The notes under the pieces were generated by a model that saw only the letters and a program-made list of their open reading frames with translations, did no database searches and was not told where the DNA came from. Source: Brachionus manjavacas (taxonomy: Eukaryota > Rotifera > Eurotatoria > Ploima > Brachionidae). From it: DNA of 64,000 nucleotides. Shown here piece after piece: positions 31,049 through 44,300 of the stretch; the first letter of the stretch is position 1, and every line of letters starts with the position of its first letter. A program made the translations under genes and the position numbers. The stretch spans positions 372,001 to 436,000 of the forward strand of contig JAHQIY010000027.1 of NCBI GenBank assembly GCA_019054805.1, written 5' to 3'.

Positions 31049-33184
31049 ATGAATACCAGCGCTGCAGTAGGACAAAATCAAGTTACTGAAGCTAATCATC
31101 AAGCAATCGATGGTTATTGGCAAAAACTATTCTACAACAATCACAATTATAACTATATTCATACTTTCTACCTAAATCATCCTTCTATATTGAATTTAAT
31201 TTTAGCCTTATTCACGATTGTGTCTGTGTCCAGTTTCTTATTTTCAATTGTGTTTGCTTTATCACTTTTGCCCCTTATTACCGATCCCTCAGCTCTTTCC
31301 AATATAATACCAGGTAATCACCAAATAATGGTCCTAAATATTAATTCTAACTGCCTTTTTAAATTAGGTGTAGTTCTATTCGGGAAAGTTTCGCCAGTGA
31401 CAGGAATTAGCTATGCTGGAAATTTTTTAAGCAGTGTTTCACCATTTGGACTGACCATTTGGAATGCCAAAAATCTTGATAATTTTACTCATGTGGATAC
31501 AGATGAATTAGAGTTTGTAGAACATTTTAATTTAACTATGCTGGCAACTCTTTCAAAAAATGCAAATCTGTCCTACTGGAGGTGTACGGGAATATTGACC
31601 AGGTCGACTACCATCGCTAAAATGACCTATACTGCAATGTTGACCACTAAATCAGGTCAACTCATCTTGTCTTCCACAAATTCAACATTAAATGTCTTAA
31701 ATTCTGAGCAAAAGATTATAAAAAGTTTAAGTACAAACAGTCCAATTGTTGATATGGCCATTTTGGTAAATGAAAATTTAGCTACCATTGATCTATCCAA
31801 GCAAATTAAGATATACAAATCAAAAAGCTTTGATCTTATCAAAAACCTGAACCGCTCCAGAGATCAGGGTCGAATTTCAATTCTCTCAACTTGCGACTTG
31901 GGCAACATTGAGCATATCATGTACACCATAGGTCCTAGATTGTTCCTTTTTGATTATATTAATGAAAACCTAGTTCGCACTATAAGAATGCCAGGAAATA
32001 TAATCAAGGTAAAATATGTCAAGAAGGGTCTTGCTGCCATTGCAGTTGATCAAGATTTGTTCTACTATGATTTGCTTTCGGGCTTAAAAATTGAAAACAT
32101 CACCATACACCGCAGCATTCAAGCTATTGCTTCAAACTCTACGCACATATTTATTGGCACTGGTACTGGAGAAATTTCAATTCTAAATTCTCCTAACTCT
32201 TTTGTGTCAGCTAGAGTGACTAATAAAAATTGTACCAAAACCTTTATTGCTATGAATAATGGAAATATTTTCGTTTTGAATCCAGAAGGCCAAATAGAAA
32301 GATCTTTGATAACAAGGGTTCAAATAGTCTCACTAGCTTTGCTCTCTGATCAGAGTTTAGTAGCTCTCGATTCAAACAATCATTTTAGAATATGGCAGTC
32401 TCTCAAATTGAACAGGACAATTTCAGGACTCAATCAAACGGGAAACATTGAACACATAGACACAGGCTTTATATCAAATTCAGAATATGTATTTTATTCC
32501 ATTGACTCAGCATTGTATGCACTGAATTTGAAGAATGGAAGTGCTACTAAAATAATCAGAGCTTATGGAAGAATAAATGTGTTCAAGTGCATTGAAGAAA
32601 ATTTTATCGCTCTAGCTGTGAAGAAGGTAGTGTTTTTCTACAATCTTAAAAATATGAGTATGGTTAAAGATGTGACTCTGAGTGCTGAAATTTTAAGACT
32701 TAAATCCTTTGGAAATTTTTTAAATGTGACAACTAAAGATGGAAAAATTAGTCAAATAGAAGCTAAATTTTTCCCGGCAAAAAAATTCAGTAGTGAACCT
32801 AAAAAATCTGCTAATTTAAGGCCCATAAAGGTCGCGAGTGGTGTCATAATTCCAATGCCTGGTGGAAAAGTTTTAATGGTTGACAAACAAACAGCTCATA
32901 TTGGTTTTGAGAAACAAATTTTTGATAGTGACATAGTTGCTTTTGAAAAATTGAACCAATTTATGATCTGTGCTATTTCACAAGATGGTCACATGGTTTT
33001 CATTAATCCGAATGGTGGTGAAATTTTCAAAAAATTTTCATTTAAAAAAGATATGTTTGATTTAGAAATTCAGTCCATGACAATTTTAATGAATGAATTT
33101 GTTTTAGTAAAAAGTGAAGCTAAAATTGTACAAGTAAATATAAAGAATGGCAAAGTTGATTTATTTCAAAAAATAAAAAATTAA
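31049..33184 (+). CDS. Single-pass membrane protein with large beta-rich repeat domain
   Basis: Intact 711-residue frame in one exon, starting at the ATG at 31049 (the frame is open a few codons upstream but without an ATG). The N-terminal about 45 residues are polar, and residues 47-76 are a strong membrane segment. The remaining about 630 residues hold many N-glycosylation sequons (NLT, NST, NQT, NGS, NVT). They also hold repeated patterns of short beta strands with G-x-I-x-I/F-N and D-x-x-x-x-I-K units, as in WD40/PQQ-like beta-propellers. Likely topology: N-terminus in the cytosol, propeller in the ER lumen or outside the cell. There are no catalytic motifs and no clear WD dipeptides. No named family was recognised; a scaffold or receptor role is speculation. 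Confidence 0.7.
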   Translation: MNTSAAVGQNQVTEANHQAIDGYWQKLFYNNHNYNYIHTFYLNHPSILNLILALFTIVSVSSFLFSIVFALSLLPLITDPSALSNIIPGNHQIMVLNINSNCLFKLGVVLFGKVSPVTGISYAGNFLSSVSPFGLTIWNAKNLDNFTHVDTDELEFVEHFNLTMLATLSKNANLSYWRCTGILTRSTTIAKMTYTAMLTTKSGQLILSSTNSTLNVLNSEQKIIKSLSTNSPIVDMAILVNENLATIDLSKQIKIYKSKSFDLIKNLNRSRDQGRISILSTCDLGNIEHIMYTIGPRLFLFDYINENLVRTIRMPGNIIKVKYVKKGLAAIAVDQDLFYYDLLSGLKIENITIHRSIQAIASNSTHIFIGTGTGEISILNSPNSFVSARVTNKNCTKTFIAMNNGNIFVLNPEGQIERSLITRVQIVSLALLSDQSLVALDSNNHFRIWQSLKLNRTISGLNQTGNIEHIDTGFISNSEYVFYSIDSALYALNLKNGSATKIIRAYGRINVFKCIEENFIALAVKKVVFFYNLKNMSMVKDVTLSAEILRLKSFGNFLNVTTKDGKISQIEAKFFPAKKFSSEPKKSANLRPIKVASGVIIPMPGGKVLMVDKQTAHIGFEKQIFDSDIVAFEKLNQFMICAISQDGHMVFINPNGGEIFKKFSFKKDMFDLEIQSMTILMNEFVLVKSEAKIVQVNIKNGKVDLFQKIKN

Positions 33185-35120
33185 AATTCTAATTAATTCA
33201 AAATAACTATTTTAACTTTTTATTGACAATTTAAATAATTTAATAGGATTTGAAAATATAATGAGAAAAAACCTCTATTCTTTTATTTTAGACTGATCAA
33301 GAACCCTTAATACTCTTTTCAAAAATTTTGCCATTTTTAACCACTTATCTTTCTATCTGATCAAATCTTAATGATTGACCATAGTAAACTGTAACCACAA
33401 AAATTTTACATTTATTTTTCCGAGTATGTTATCATTTTCAATCAATTTATAATCTTCTAAGATAATAAATTATTTTTTTTATCATCTTTTGGTATATGCT
33501 ATTTCCGTTCAAACACTTTTTGTTTCAGCTTCTTTATTCTCCAACTGGAAAATTTAATTTTTTCAAATATTGCTAATTGAAATATTCTTCTTATCGTTGA
33601 ATGAGATTGTATCCTTAAATTTTCCAATTTTTTCGCTCATATTTATAATCAAACGTTAAATTTTTAAAAAATCACGCGTTGACACATCACTCCAAGATCT
33701 ATCCAAAAAAGCCACGTGTCTCGTTTTAACTTCTAAATAAGCTAGATTGAAATAAAGAATTGTTCACTGACTTCACTGAAATATCTCGTACTATACTATT
33801 CTCTTTATTATTGTTCAATATTGATTGAAACAGAACTAGAAGCTTTTTTCTTTTTCCAATTTAGGTTTTCCAAACATCTCGAACACTAGACTTTTGGTTT
33901 ACTGAAATCGACTATTCAACCCATTTGAAACTAAGTTTTATTTTTATTCTAGAAGTCAATCTAGTAGCTTAACCGCCGTCACCAGTAGTACAGGCCGAGT
34001 GTATGAATAATAAGCTTAGTATTTAGTAAAACACTCAATTAAAACAAGTTAAGAAATAAAAGCTAACCTCTTCTCTCTTGAAGTAACAAGTTATATTTAT
34101 TGTCTGATATTGTCACTATACTACATTATTGTAATCAAAATATAATATAAATTATTTTATTTATTTTAAGTGAATTTTTTTTTTTAATTTCTGGATCTTT
34201 TAATCAATTAATGATGATGATAATTTATGCTTAGTATGACAGGGTCACTTGGGTCAATCATCACTGGAGACATTTGATCCCAGATCATTTTAATTCACAA
34301 TCATATCAATAATGTATAAATCTTTCAGTATTATCTTGAAAGTATTAAATAGTATTTATTCAAGATATTTTTCACTCTACATCTTTAAAAAACAATTTCA
34401 CATTCTAATTGATATTAATCCAAAATTAAAAGATAATTAGGAAAAAATAAAATTGAATTTTAGACTCTAATCTATGATTTAAGCTCAAAATTTGAATTTA
34501 TCTTTGGCTGCTTTACGGCCACTATTTCTTTTTATATATAACATATTATTTATGCTATAAAGAAAAGTGCAATAAAAAAATTATTAGTATGAGAATGAAT
34601 TAGAATTTTTTTATGATTAAAAAATGTTTCTAACCTTCTACCTCCCCGAAACCCATTAACCTAAGACCCTTTTCCCAAAAATCATTTTTATAGCTTAAAA
34701 AATTAGTTTAATATAAAAAGAAATAGTGCCCGTATTTTTTCCCTTTTTGGGTGGTTTTAATTCAAGCTGAGGGCTCGTCTCAATATCAATAAAAAAAATT
34801 TTCCGGCAGCTGCCATCAAATTTTTTGGTTTTCGTTAAAAGCTGAAGTACCAGACTATAATGTCAGAAGCCTTTACTTTTACATCTATCATATGCTTTGA
34901 GCTCATTACCAAATGTTAAATAATAATAAGCAAATATATAGATTTAATATCAGGCGTCTCTTTGCATATCTTGCAAATTGATGTCTTTGTTTTTTAATAA
35001 AAAACGATTCAAACTGACAATTTCAAATGTCGCAATTTTTTTTCTGAATTAGAAATATGGTCACCTTGAGTATGAAAAATTTAATCAACAGTTTTTAATC
35101 AACATATCCATTAAACAATT
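33185..35120. other. Intergenic stretch
   Basis: About 1.9 kb without a convincing coding frame on either strand and with somewhat less homopolymer than elsewhere. 34740-34860 has a more complex block, with no match recognised. Confidence 0.4.
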
Positions 35121-35127
35121 AAATTAA

Positions 35128-35250
35128 AAAATGTTAATTTCAAATGTGGAGGCAGAGAGAACTTTTTCTGCCTTAAAAAGAATAAAAAATTGTCTCCGAA
35201 GCAGGACAGGATTCTTAAATATAAATAATTTTTTTAATTTGTTTAATTAG
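35128..35250 (+). pseudogene. hAT transposase dimerisation-domain scrap
   Basis: Plus-strand frame of about 41 codons: MLISNVEAERTFSALKRI, then KNCLRSRTG. The S-x-V-E-R/A-x-F-S-x-L-K-x-I-K-x-x-L-R pattern is the conserved C-terminal dimerisation region of hAT transposases. Nothing else of the transposase is preserved here. Confidence 0.65.
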
Positions 35251-35344
35251 TTAATTTTTTCCAATGAATTTAATTTTTGCTCTTCTATGTTTTGAAATTT
35301 TAAGACTGATTTTAAAATTAGTCACCAATTTTTTTTTTCAATTT

Positions 35345-37631
35345 CAAGGTTTATCAACAGGCTAGTGCCCATGCCTCATGAGACCGATTAACACTTCATT
35401 TATTTTAATTCATTATTAATAAAAATATAAAATGTTAAAATAAAAATACATTAAATTATAAAAAAAAATTGATTAGAGTTATTGATTTAATAGTCATTTG
35501 AAAAAATTTAACAACAAGCTATTTAAGTTAAATAATTCAAATTTAGTAGTAGTAGTAGTAGTAGTTTTGACTGTAGCTGGCTAGCCAGCGAGTGTACTGA
35601 TAAGGCACACTATGACAGCTGATGTGATTGATTGCTGCTCATCCAGCAATCAATGCCTGATTTAAAGCTGTTAACATTGGGGGCTTCAACTAATTGATTT
35701 GGCAGTGAGTTCCATATGTTAGCGGTTCTGATGAAAAAAAAGTTATCTCTATGTTGGAGCCTCGAAATTTCTTTGTGATATTTGAAGCAGTGACCTTTTC
35801 CTTGGATTTTGGTGACATAAAAATTGTTTCTTTTTTCAACCATTTCTATTCCATGCATGAACTTGTATAATTGAATTAGATCACCTCTTTTTTTCTTCTT
35901 TCCACCAGATTTGGAATGTTCAAAGCCTTCAATCTGCTTTCATACGGTTTGTTTCTAATTGAAGAAAAAAATTTCGTAGCTCTGCGTTGAATCTTCTCAA
36001 GATTCTCACAATCCAACTTAAGAAATGGAGACCATGCAGGCACAGCAAATTCCAAAAGAGAACGAACAAAAATTAAATACAATGATCTAAATAACTTACA
36101 ATCAAAAGGAGCGAATGATTTCCTGATGCGATCCAACATTTGATTTCCTTTGTTTGTAGCCTCTTTCACTTGATTTTTCCATTTGAGATTTGTATTGAAG
36201 ATAACTCCAAGATCTCTTTCGGTTTCAGACGTTGATAACTGTTTACCATTAATAAAATAAGTGAATTCTTTGTTTTTATGACCGTAATGCATAACCACAC
36301 ATTTTGATGTGTTGAAGAGAAGAAGCCAATCTTGGGTCCACTTGAAAATTAAATCTAAATCTGATTGAAGCTTCACTGCGCTTATTTCTGATACCGTTTG
36401 CGAGAATATTTTTGTATCATCTGCATACATTTTGACAACATTCTCTATTCCTTTTGGTAGATCATTGATATACAAAACGAACAAAAGTGGACCAATCACT
36501 GATGCTTGTGGTACACCCCTTAAAATCTTAACTCAATCCGACAAAATTTCACCTTGAACAACTCGTTGTCTTCTATTTTTCAAGAAAGCTTCAATTCATT
36601 TAAATTTAGAAACAAAATCTGTGTAAACTAAATTTATGGAATTGAAAATTGAAAGCTTAAACGTTGAAAACTTCAAAATTGATCTCTGAATCACAAAGCA
36701 ATTTATTAATCTTGAATAAAAATCTTCAAATGTTTTTTTTCCACTTTTTGACTTGACCATTGGCTCAATAAGGTTGTTATTGTTCCTTAAAATATAATTA
36801 AAATTTCTTGAGTCATTTTTCTTTAGTTTTTCTTTTAGATTTAGCGGAGAATTGAAAAATAATAGGGAGGATAAAGGTCTTAAAAAACTGGATTTTTACT
36901 GAAGTAGCAAGATAGAAAATTCTCGTAATAGAAAATAATTTCCTATTAACTTGAATTGATAAATTGGATGCAAATTTAGTAAAGTTAAGATCTTGATCAA
37001 TTATGAAACCTAATAAACAGTTTTCCTTTACAACTAATATGTCTTCATTACCTACTCTAATCTTTTCAGGATATAAATTTTTCCTATTTTCAAAAATCAT
37101 GCAAAAAGTTTTTGACCAGTTTATATCAATTCTGTTAAAAATACACCATTCATTTAAATTTTTTGTTTTAACATTTAATTTTATCAAAGCTATTTCAAGG
37201 TCTTTTTCAGAGATACTTATTGTTGTATCATCAGCAAAAATTTTGATACTTAAATTTTTAAATAAAAATGGTAAATCATTAACAAAAACAAGAAATAGCA
37301 GTTGACCCAGGACAGATCCTTGCGGGACACCTAGCTTTAGTTTTACTGGATTAGACATTTCACATCCAATTCTAACTATCTGAGATCTATTTTCAAAATA
37401 GTTTGAAAGAAGACCCAAAAAAGAATTATCAAAACCATAGTGAAAAAGTTTTAAAAGTAATAAATTTGAATCAATAACATCAAATGCTTTCCTAAAGTCA
37501 ATAAACAGAGAAACAGTTGTTTGTTTTTTTTCTTTAGCTTTATTTATTTCACATATATACTCATGGATTACTGTTTGACATGAATGTCCAATTCTAAAAC
37601 CATGTTGTCCATTAAATAAAATCATATTCAT
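35345..37631 (-). pseudogene. LINE (family C), interrupted
   Basis: Minus-strand element. The RT frame runs 37631-36813 (FNGQHGFRIGHSCQTVIHEY, LFIDFRKAFDVIDSNLL, LGVPQGSVLGQLLF, then the catalytic motif FADD and LNEWCIFNRIDINW). Its 3' region runs to about 35345 but is split by a family-B LINE (35536-36596). The frame ends early (KSKRKTKEK) where family members would continue, so the C-terminus is lost. A second, shorter copy is at 7.2-8.3 kb. Confidence 0.85.
35536..36596 (-). pseudogene. LINE (family B) inserted into family C, with (CTA)n tail
   Basis: Minus-strand RT: GVPQASVIGPLLFVLYINDL, VVKMYADDTKIFS (intact YADD), ERDLGVIFNTNLKWKNQV, QRRATKFFSSIRNKPYESRL. A one-base shift near 35880 (in an A run) moves the last part (GDLIQLYKFMHGIEM, NIWNSLPNQLV) to another frame. 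A TGA interrupts the 5' end near 36537. The 3' end is the trinucleotide run at 35548-35565. Flanking TTCAAATTTA / TTTAAATTTA against the unoccupied copy at 7370-7390 marks the insertion point. Confidence 0.85.
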
Positions 37632-37734
37632 TCATTACTTGTCATAAAGCTCCCCTCAACGCACCAATTCTGTCCCCTCTTCTTCAGTCTTGAAGTTCGC
37701 CAAACCATTTTCAACTTTCTGGCTGCGCCACTGC

Positions 37735-37813
37735 GGTAGCATGTAGCATATGTGGTGAATTTATGAAAAATGACAAGGGCTTTAAATTGCACATGTCCAA
37801 GGAACATAAATAA
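37735..37813 (+). pseudogene. Isolated C2H2 zinc-finger fragment
   Basis: Plus-strand CSICGEFMKNDKGFKLHMSK followed by EHK and a stop: C-x2-C-x12-H-x4-H spacing. The upstream frame has a stop near 37690, so this is likely a scrap of a zinc-finger gene or of a LINE/transposon N-terminus. Confidence 0.45.
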
Positions 37814-37814
37814 T

Positions 37815-38355
37815 TGGCATTTTTCTTATTTTTTTATAAAAAAGAGAATTAATTTTTTTTTGAACTCAAGTAACACATGCTAATTTTTTTTAAATTTCAT
37901 TTTAATTTCTTACTATAAACCCCTCTCAGTTCCTTCTAATTTTTTGTTTTACTTATTGACCCTAAAAAAATTTTCGGACAAGATTTAAATGAAACAGTTT
38001 ATTTTAGATACTAAATACTAAAATTGACTTTAATTATAAAAATTTGTTTTTTTTAATTTTAAACTTTATTCAATTTTATTGAACTGTTCTTATTCTAACA
38101 TTGAATTTTAAAATTTTATCAATTTTATTTTTTTCATAGTTGGAGAATAGAAAAACCCAAAAATGAATAAAAATTACTTTTATTAAATTTGACTTAATAA
38201 AAAAAATTTTCAAAACTATTTTTTTAAATAAATTTCACGGTTACCATGAATAAAGTAAATTTTGAATTAAATTCACCAAATTGAAGACAAAATGAAAATA
38301 ATTTCAGCATAATTTAAATTTTTTTTTTATAATTTAAAAACTCAATTTTACTGTG
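37815..38355. other. Region upstream of PIGO
   Basis: AT-rich and non-coding; would contain the PIGO promoter, but no element stands out. Confidence 0.35.
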
Positions 38356-41300
38356 ATGAGATACGTAAGTGTGACAATCTTGCTTGTAAATATAATCGCG
38401 TCCATATACGTATTCTCAAACGGTTTCTTGATTAGACGCATAAGCTTGGAAAACTCGAACACCAGAAGTTACCCGGGTCTGAAAAAATTCAACAGATCCA
38501 TCATTCTATTCATCGATGCACTGAGATTTGACTTTATATTTGGCCACAAAAATGGTCTGTTTGGCATCCAAATTTTAGAAGAGCTTGTACAAGAGGGCGA
38601 AGCGCGACTTTTCAAGTTTATCGCCGACCCTCCAACAACTACCATGCAGCGGATCAAAGCCCTAATGACCGGCTCACTGCCTACTTTTATCGATGCAGGC
38701 TCCAATTTTGACTCCTACCTGATCCAAGAAGACAACATCATTTCCCAAATGCACAAGCACAATCAATCAGTGGTGATTCTGGGCGATGACACATGGCTGA
38801 GTCTGTTCAGTGCTGAACAAATACACGAGCATCACACTTATCCGTCATTTAACATCAAGGACTTGGACACCAACGATGAAAATGTGGACAGAGAAATTTT
38901 GAAATTTTTTACCCTCAAACCCCATTGGAATTTGTTGATTGCCCATTACTTAGGCATTGACCACTGCGGACACAGCTTTGGGCCCAATAGCCCCGTGCTC
39001 AAACGCAAACTCACAGACATAAGCAACAGCATAAAGTGATTGAATAATTTTTTTTATTTTTATTTATTTATAAAATTACAGAAAAATTATTGACTTGATG
39101 GACAATGATACTTTGCTGGTGGTTATGGGCGACCATGGGATGACCGAGACCGGCGACCACGGCGGTGATAGCCAGCTTGAGCTTGACACAGCACTAATTT
39201 TCTATTCCAAGAAAAAAAATTTTATCAAAAAATCAGGAATCGAAGAAACTCGCCAAATTAATTTGACACCAACTCTGGCTCTTCTCTTAGGCATTCCGAT
39301 ACCATTCTCCAATCTAGGAATAGTCATTGACTCCATGTTCGATGATAGAATGGACTCTGTGTCAGCTAATTATGATCAAGTAAGTAAAAATTTTAATTAA
39401 GATTTAATGACATGTCTTACGAAAATTATATCCAAATTTTTATTTTTTATCTTCTTATTTTTATGAACAAATTTTAACAAAAATTATCAAAAAAATTCCA
39501 AAAATCCACAATATAAACTTTAATCGCACTCTTTTCTTTTTTTATCAATCGGAACTTGCTTTTTTTTTTACCTAAAATAAAGTAATTTTATCGGATTTAC
39601 CAGAATTTTTGCAAAGGGCAACAATTCCAAAAAATTCTAATATTTTGACCGGAATTCATGAAAACAAAAATTCCTTTTTTTGCGTAATTTTCCTTAAATT
39701 TGTATTTCAAAAAGAGGATTTTTAGTGAATTAGTGAAAAAATGTAAAATAATATATTAGTTTATTATTTTCACAGACAACGATATTTGAACATTACTTAT
39801 TGTTTTTTGTTCATATATTTTTAGTATCAGATTTTATTAGTTTAAAACTTGTCGAAAATAAAAAAAATAATTTAAATAATCTTATTAATAAAAATTTAAA
39901 ATTTAATTTTTTAAAATAAAATCTTCTAAATCTGTTTTGATTGAATAAAAAAAATAAAAAAAAGAAATTTTTCCATATGGGATTTAGAGCCAACTTTAAA
40001 GTTGTCTTAGGGTTAAAAAAAATTCATTATTAGACTGTTTAATAAGTTTTTTCATTTTTTTGCAGACTTTATTTATTTATAAATTTAATTATTTATATTT
40101 ATAATTTTTTGATTATAATTAGTCAAAAAATTAATTTCCTTCGCTAGAAATACACATTTCCCATTATTCTAGCAGCATTTTGGTTTTTTTACTAAATTAA
40201 ACAAAATAAAGGGTGTTAGTCTTTAAGAGTCTCTTGAATAAAATATCCCCAACTCAAAAATTTTAAAAGATATATTTTTTTACATATTTTTTGACGCTTA
40301 ACAACATACTTTAAATACAAAGACCAGAAACATTCGCTTTATTCCTTTATATAAAATAAAAATTTTAAAAACGTAATTAAATTAATTTATTTTTAAAAAA
40401 ATCGAAATTATAAGATTAAATGAAATATAATTTCAAATTAAAATTTCTGTATAATTGTATTTTTTAAATATTGTTTTATTCATGAAATAGATTTCATATT
40501 TGACTAATAATAATTTTTGAAATTACTTAATGAGATATGTAAGACTTTAAACTCTATATTTAATTATTTGTCTTTCTTTTTTTTATTCATAAACAAATTA
40601 TTTCCTCTTTAAAATCGAAATTTTTTTAAACAGGAATGGAAACCAAGCTTTTTTTTATCTTTGTTAAGTTCTGTTGAAGTTTTATCCGATTTTAATTTTA
40701 TTAAATTGATACCTAAATAATTAAAATTTTTTTAAATTAAAAAAAATTACAAAATGACTATTTGCCATTATTTTTAATTAATTTTTTTTTACTTAAAAAT
40801 CGGGATAGTTTACTTTTAATTTTATTATAAAGTTTTATTTAAGTTTACCTATTTGAACCACAGTATTTTCCTTTATTACAGATTAAAATTAAAAATTATC
40901 TTGAATTAATTTTTTAAGATTAATCAGAAAAATTAAACAATGTTAATGTTATATTTTTTTTCTTTTGGGCACAGGTAAAAAATATACATTAAAAGTTCCA
41001 ACAATTTTTTTTTTACTGGCAATTTTTTTAATAAAAAAGTGACTAATTGCATTAAATTTAGACAAAAAATTATTTTTAAATGACAAAGAAAAAAATTCAT
41101 ATGACAGAAATAAAAAATTAGGACGACCAAATAATTCAAAAATAATAACAAAACATAATTTTTGATGACAAAAAGAAAATTTTAGTAAAAATTAAAAAAT
41201 TAAACAATTGTATTTTTTTTCTTGGTCTACCAGATTTTTTTTCGGCCGCTTTTGAGCTACCATCAGTTCATCGGATTGAATTGGTATCCTTACTTGTTCG

Positions 41301-44300
41301 TGGTTTCTTTTTTCAACATCTAGAACAATATCATCAACATTGGTCTCTATGCTTGATCAAACCGATTGCGTTTTTTTCTGCATTAAAATCAGATATGAAA
41401 TTTTATTCAGTAGTCTCTTGAACAAGCTTTATTTCATTGACAATTATTATTATTATTTTTGAAAAATTAAACTACGTCCCATGGACGATTTAAAATAAAA
41501 AAACATTTATAAAAATTATTAAAATAAAAATTATTATTAAATTATTAAAATATTTTTTATTATTAAAATAAAAAATAAAGAAAACTTAAGTTATTTGTTC
41601 ACCAAGAACTTTGTATAAAATATAATATCAAAATGCTCATTTAACCTCAACAAACAGTCTTTAAAATTTAGAGCTTCCAAGTTACCAACTATCTCTGTTG
41701 TTTCTCTTAACTGGTTAATGAAAGAATTCTGCGGACAATTATTGTTAGTAAAGTAGTTCTTGAGATAATCGAAAACATCTTTGACTTTTTCTAGACTTTT
41801 AACTTGTTGAAAAAATAGTATTTTATACTTTAAGTAAAGCTTACTAATTTTATTAACCCTTAGAGCATTTAATAGAAGAGTGTTTCTTGCAAACTTGGAT
41901 AGACCAAGATTTCTTTTAATCAGACAAGCTTGAGATTTATCATACTCGCTCAATTTTGTTTTTTTATTTAAGCACATTTCTAAGCCATAGCTCATGATTG
42001 ATTGACAGTAAATATTAAAGATTTTAGCTAGATCTATAGGATTCAACCCATATGCCCTACATCCTATTCCTCTTAATGAATATAAAGCCCTCTGAACTTT
42101 ATTGACTTTTTCATCCCAGTTCTTATTTAAGAAATTTTGGTTACCAATCGGAAGACCAAGATATGTTAAGTTAGAGGCTCTTTCAAGAATGCTCCTATTT
42201 AAAAAGAAATCCCTTTTTACATTCAATTTGTTTCCTTGGTGTTCTGAACAATATATTACAGATTTTTTCGCGTTAAAATTTATTTTCCATTGAGCTCCAA
42301 ACAGGATACATTTATCTAGAAGGAGCTTTAAATGGAATCTTGTTGGACTAAGAAGAACAATATCATCACAGTACGCAATTATAGATAAATTATGAGGACC
42401 TATTCTGCACCCAATTTTGAGACTATCGCAAGTATCTAAAAGCTCATTTATGTAAAAATTGAATAAATAAGGTGATAAAATCCCCCCTTGCTTTACTCCA
42501 TCAGTGATGGTAAAAGGATTTGATTTCCTATCATTAAATTTAACGACAACTTTTGATGCTTCATAAAAATTATACAATCGTCTCCAAAACATTTCAGGTT
42601 TTTCTTTTTTTAGCTTATAAAACAAGCCTTTCCTCCACAGTCTGTCGAAAGCCTTCTGGGCATCTAAACTGGGTATTTAAACATTCGTTTTGTTTACATT
42701 ATAGTATTGGATATTTTCATTAACTAGAAAATACGCGTGTTTACACGAGTACTGGTTTTTATAGCCAAATTGATTTTTGTGAATTTTTCTTCTAATGTCT
42801 ATATTTTGTAATATTATATTCTCTAGAATACTAGCAAAACTTGAGGAAACCGATATCGGTCTAAAATTTCATCGACAATGTCTCCTGTCGTTTTAACTGA
42901 ATCTGTACAAATTTGTTCAATTAAGTTATGAAAATCGTTTACTTCTTTTCTTTTTTTGACTTTTTTAGTTCAAATTTATAGCTATATAATTCTTGTTTGA
43001 TCCTAATTTAACAATAAGAAGCGAATAGCTTAATTAAGTTCTAAACTAAAAATTTTGACACTTAGTTTTAATTGTTAATTAAAAAACTAAAAAAAATTCT
43101 ATCAATTTAAATTTCTATATTAATTTTTTTTCTTTGTTCAATTTTCTTAAGCTGCAATTCAATGTAAATCTATATTTTTAGATTCTTAATTTTTTTTCTA
43201 TCATTTTTTAGTTCACCTCCATTTTAGATAAAAAATTTAAAGAATACTGGAAAAATTTTTTTTTTCTTTAAATGAAATCTTATTTTCTTTTTTTAATAAT
43301 TTTAAATAAAAAATCAATATAAATCTAATTGATACTTTCTTTTTTTTACATGAATAAAATTATTGAGATAAAACAATGTATATAATGTACTATGTTCGAG
43401 TATTTTATTATCTTTAATTTTAATTTACCTAAAATGAAAGACTCTTCTGCATTCGAATTACAGATCACATATTGCCAAAGCTAGCTAAAACCCATTTTGT
43501 TTATAATTCGTTTATTAGTCATAAATGATAATTTGGACAACATAAATTTATTTGATAAAATATTTTAATAAAAAAATAAATCAAATATCTAAATTTATTC
43601 GAACTTAAAAAAAGTCACCTGATTAGGCTGATTTACTATACCGTATAACCTGACAAACTAGCCAAGGGCTAAAAATTAGTATTAGCCTCTAAGGACCCCA
43701 CTTTTCGACGATATAAGCCCACCCCCTAAAATAGATATAGGCCCATGGCTTTAAATAAATACCTTATAATTAATTCATGATAAATAAGATACAAGCTCAT
43801 GAGCTTATAATAAATTTGAATTTAAAAATAATTTTTTTTATGTTGGCATATACAATTTTTTATTGATTTTGCATTAAGACTTTAAAACTTAAGACTTAAA
43901 ACTTTTTTATTTTTAAAAACTCTAATTGAACATTATTTTACATTTCTTATATTTAAAATTTAACTTAATTCTATTTTTCCATTACTTAATAAATAGATGT
44001 GTACATAAGCCCATGGTCAGACTAATTTTAATAACTTATAAGCTCTGGGCTTCTCCTTGAATTAAAATGAGATATTTATAAGGTTATTATTTTTTGCCCC
44101 CTCAATTATTTAGTATAAGCCCAAGGGCTAGTTTGTCAGGTTTTACGGTACTCATTTTTTGTTTTTCATAGAAAAACAAACTAGAAAAAAAATAATATTT
44201 TGTGCAAAAAAAATAAAAGATTGAATTTTATTTAATTAAATTAATTAAGAATAATTTTTTAAAGACCATGTCACTTGAATATTTAAAATAAAAAAAATTA

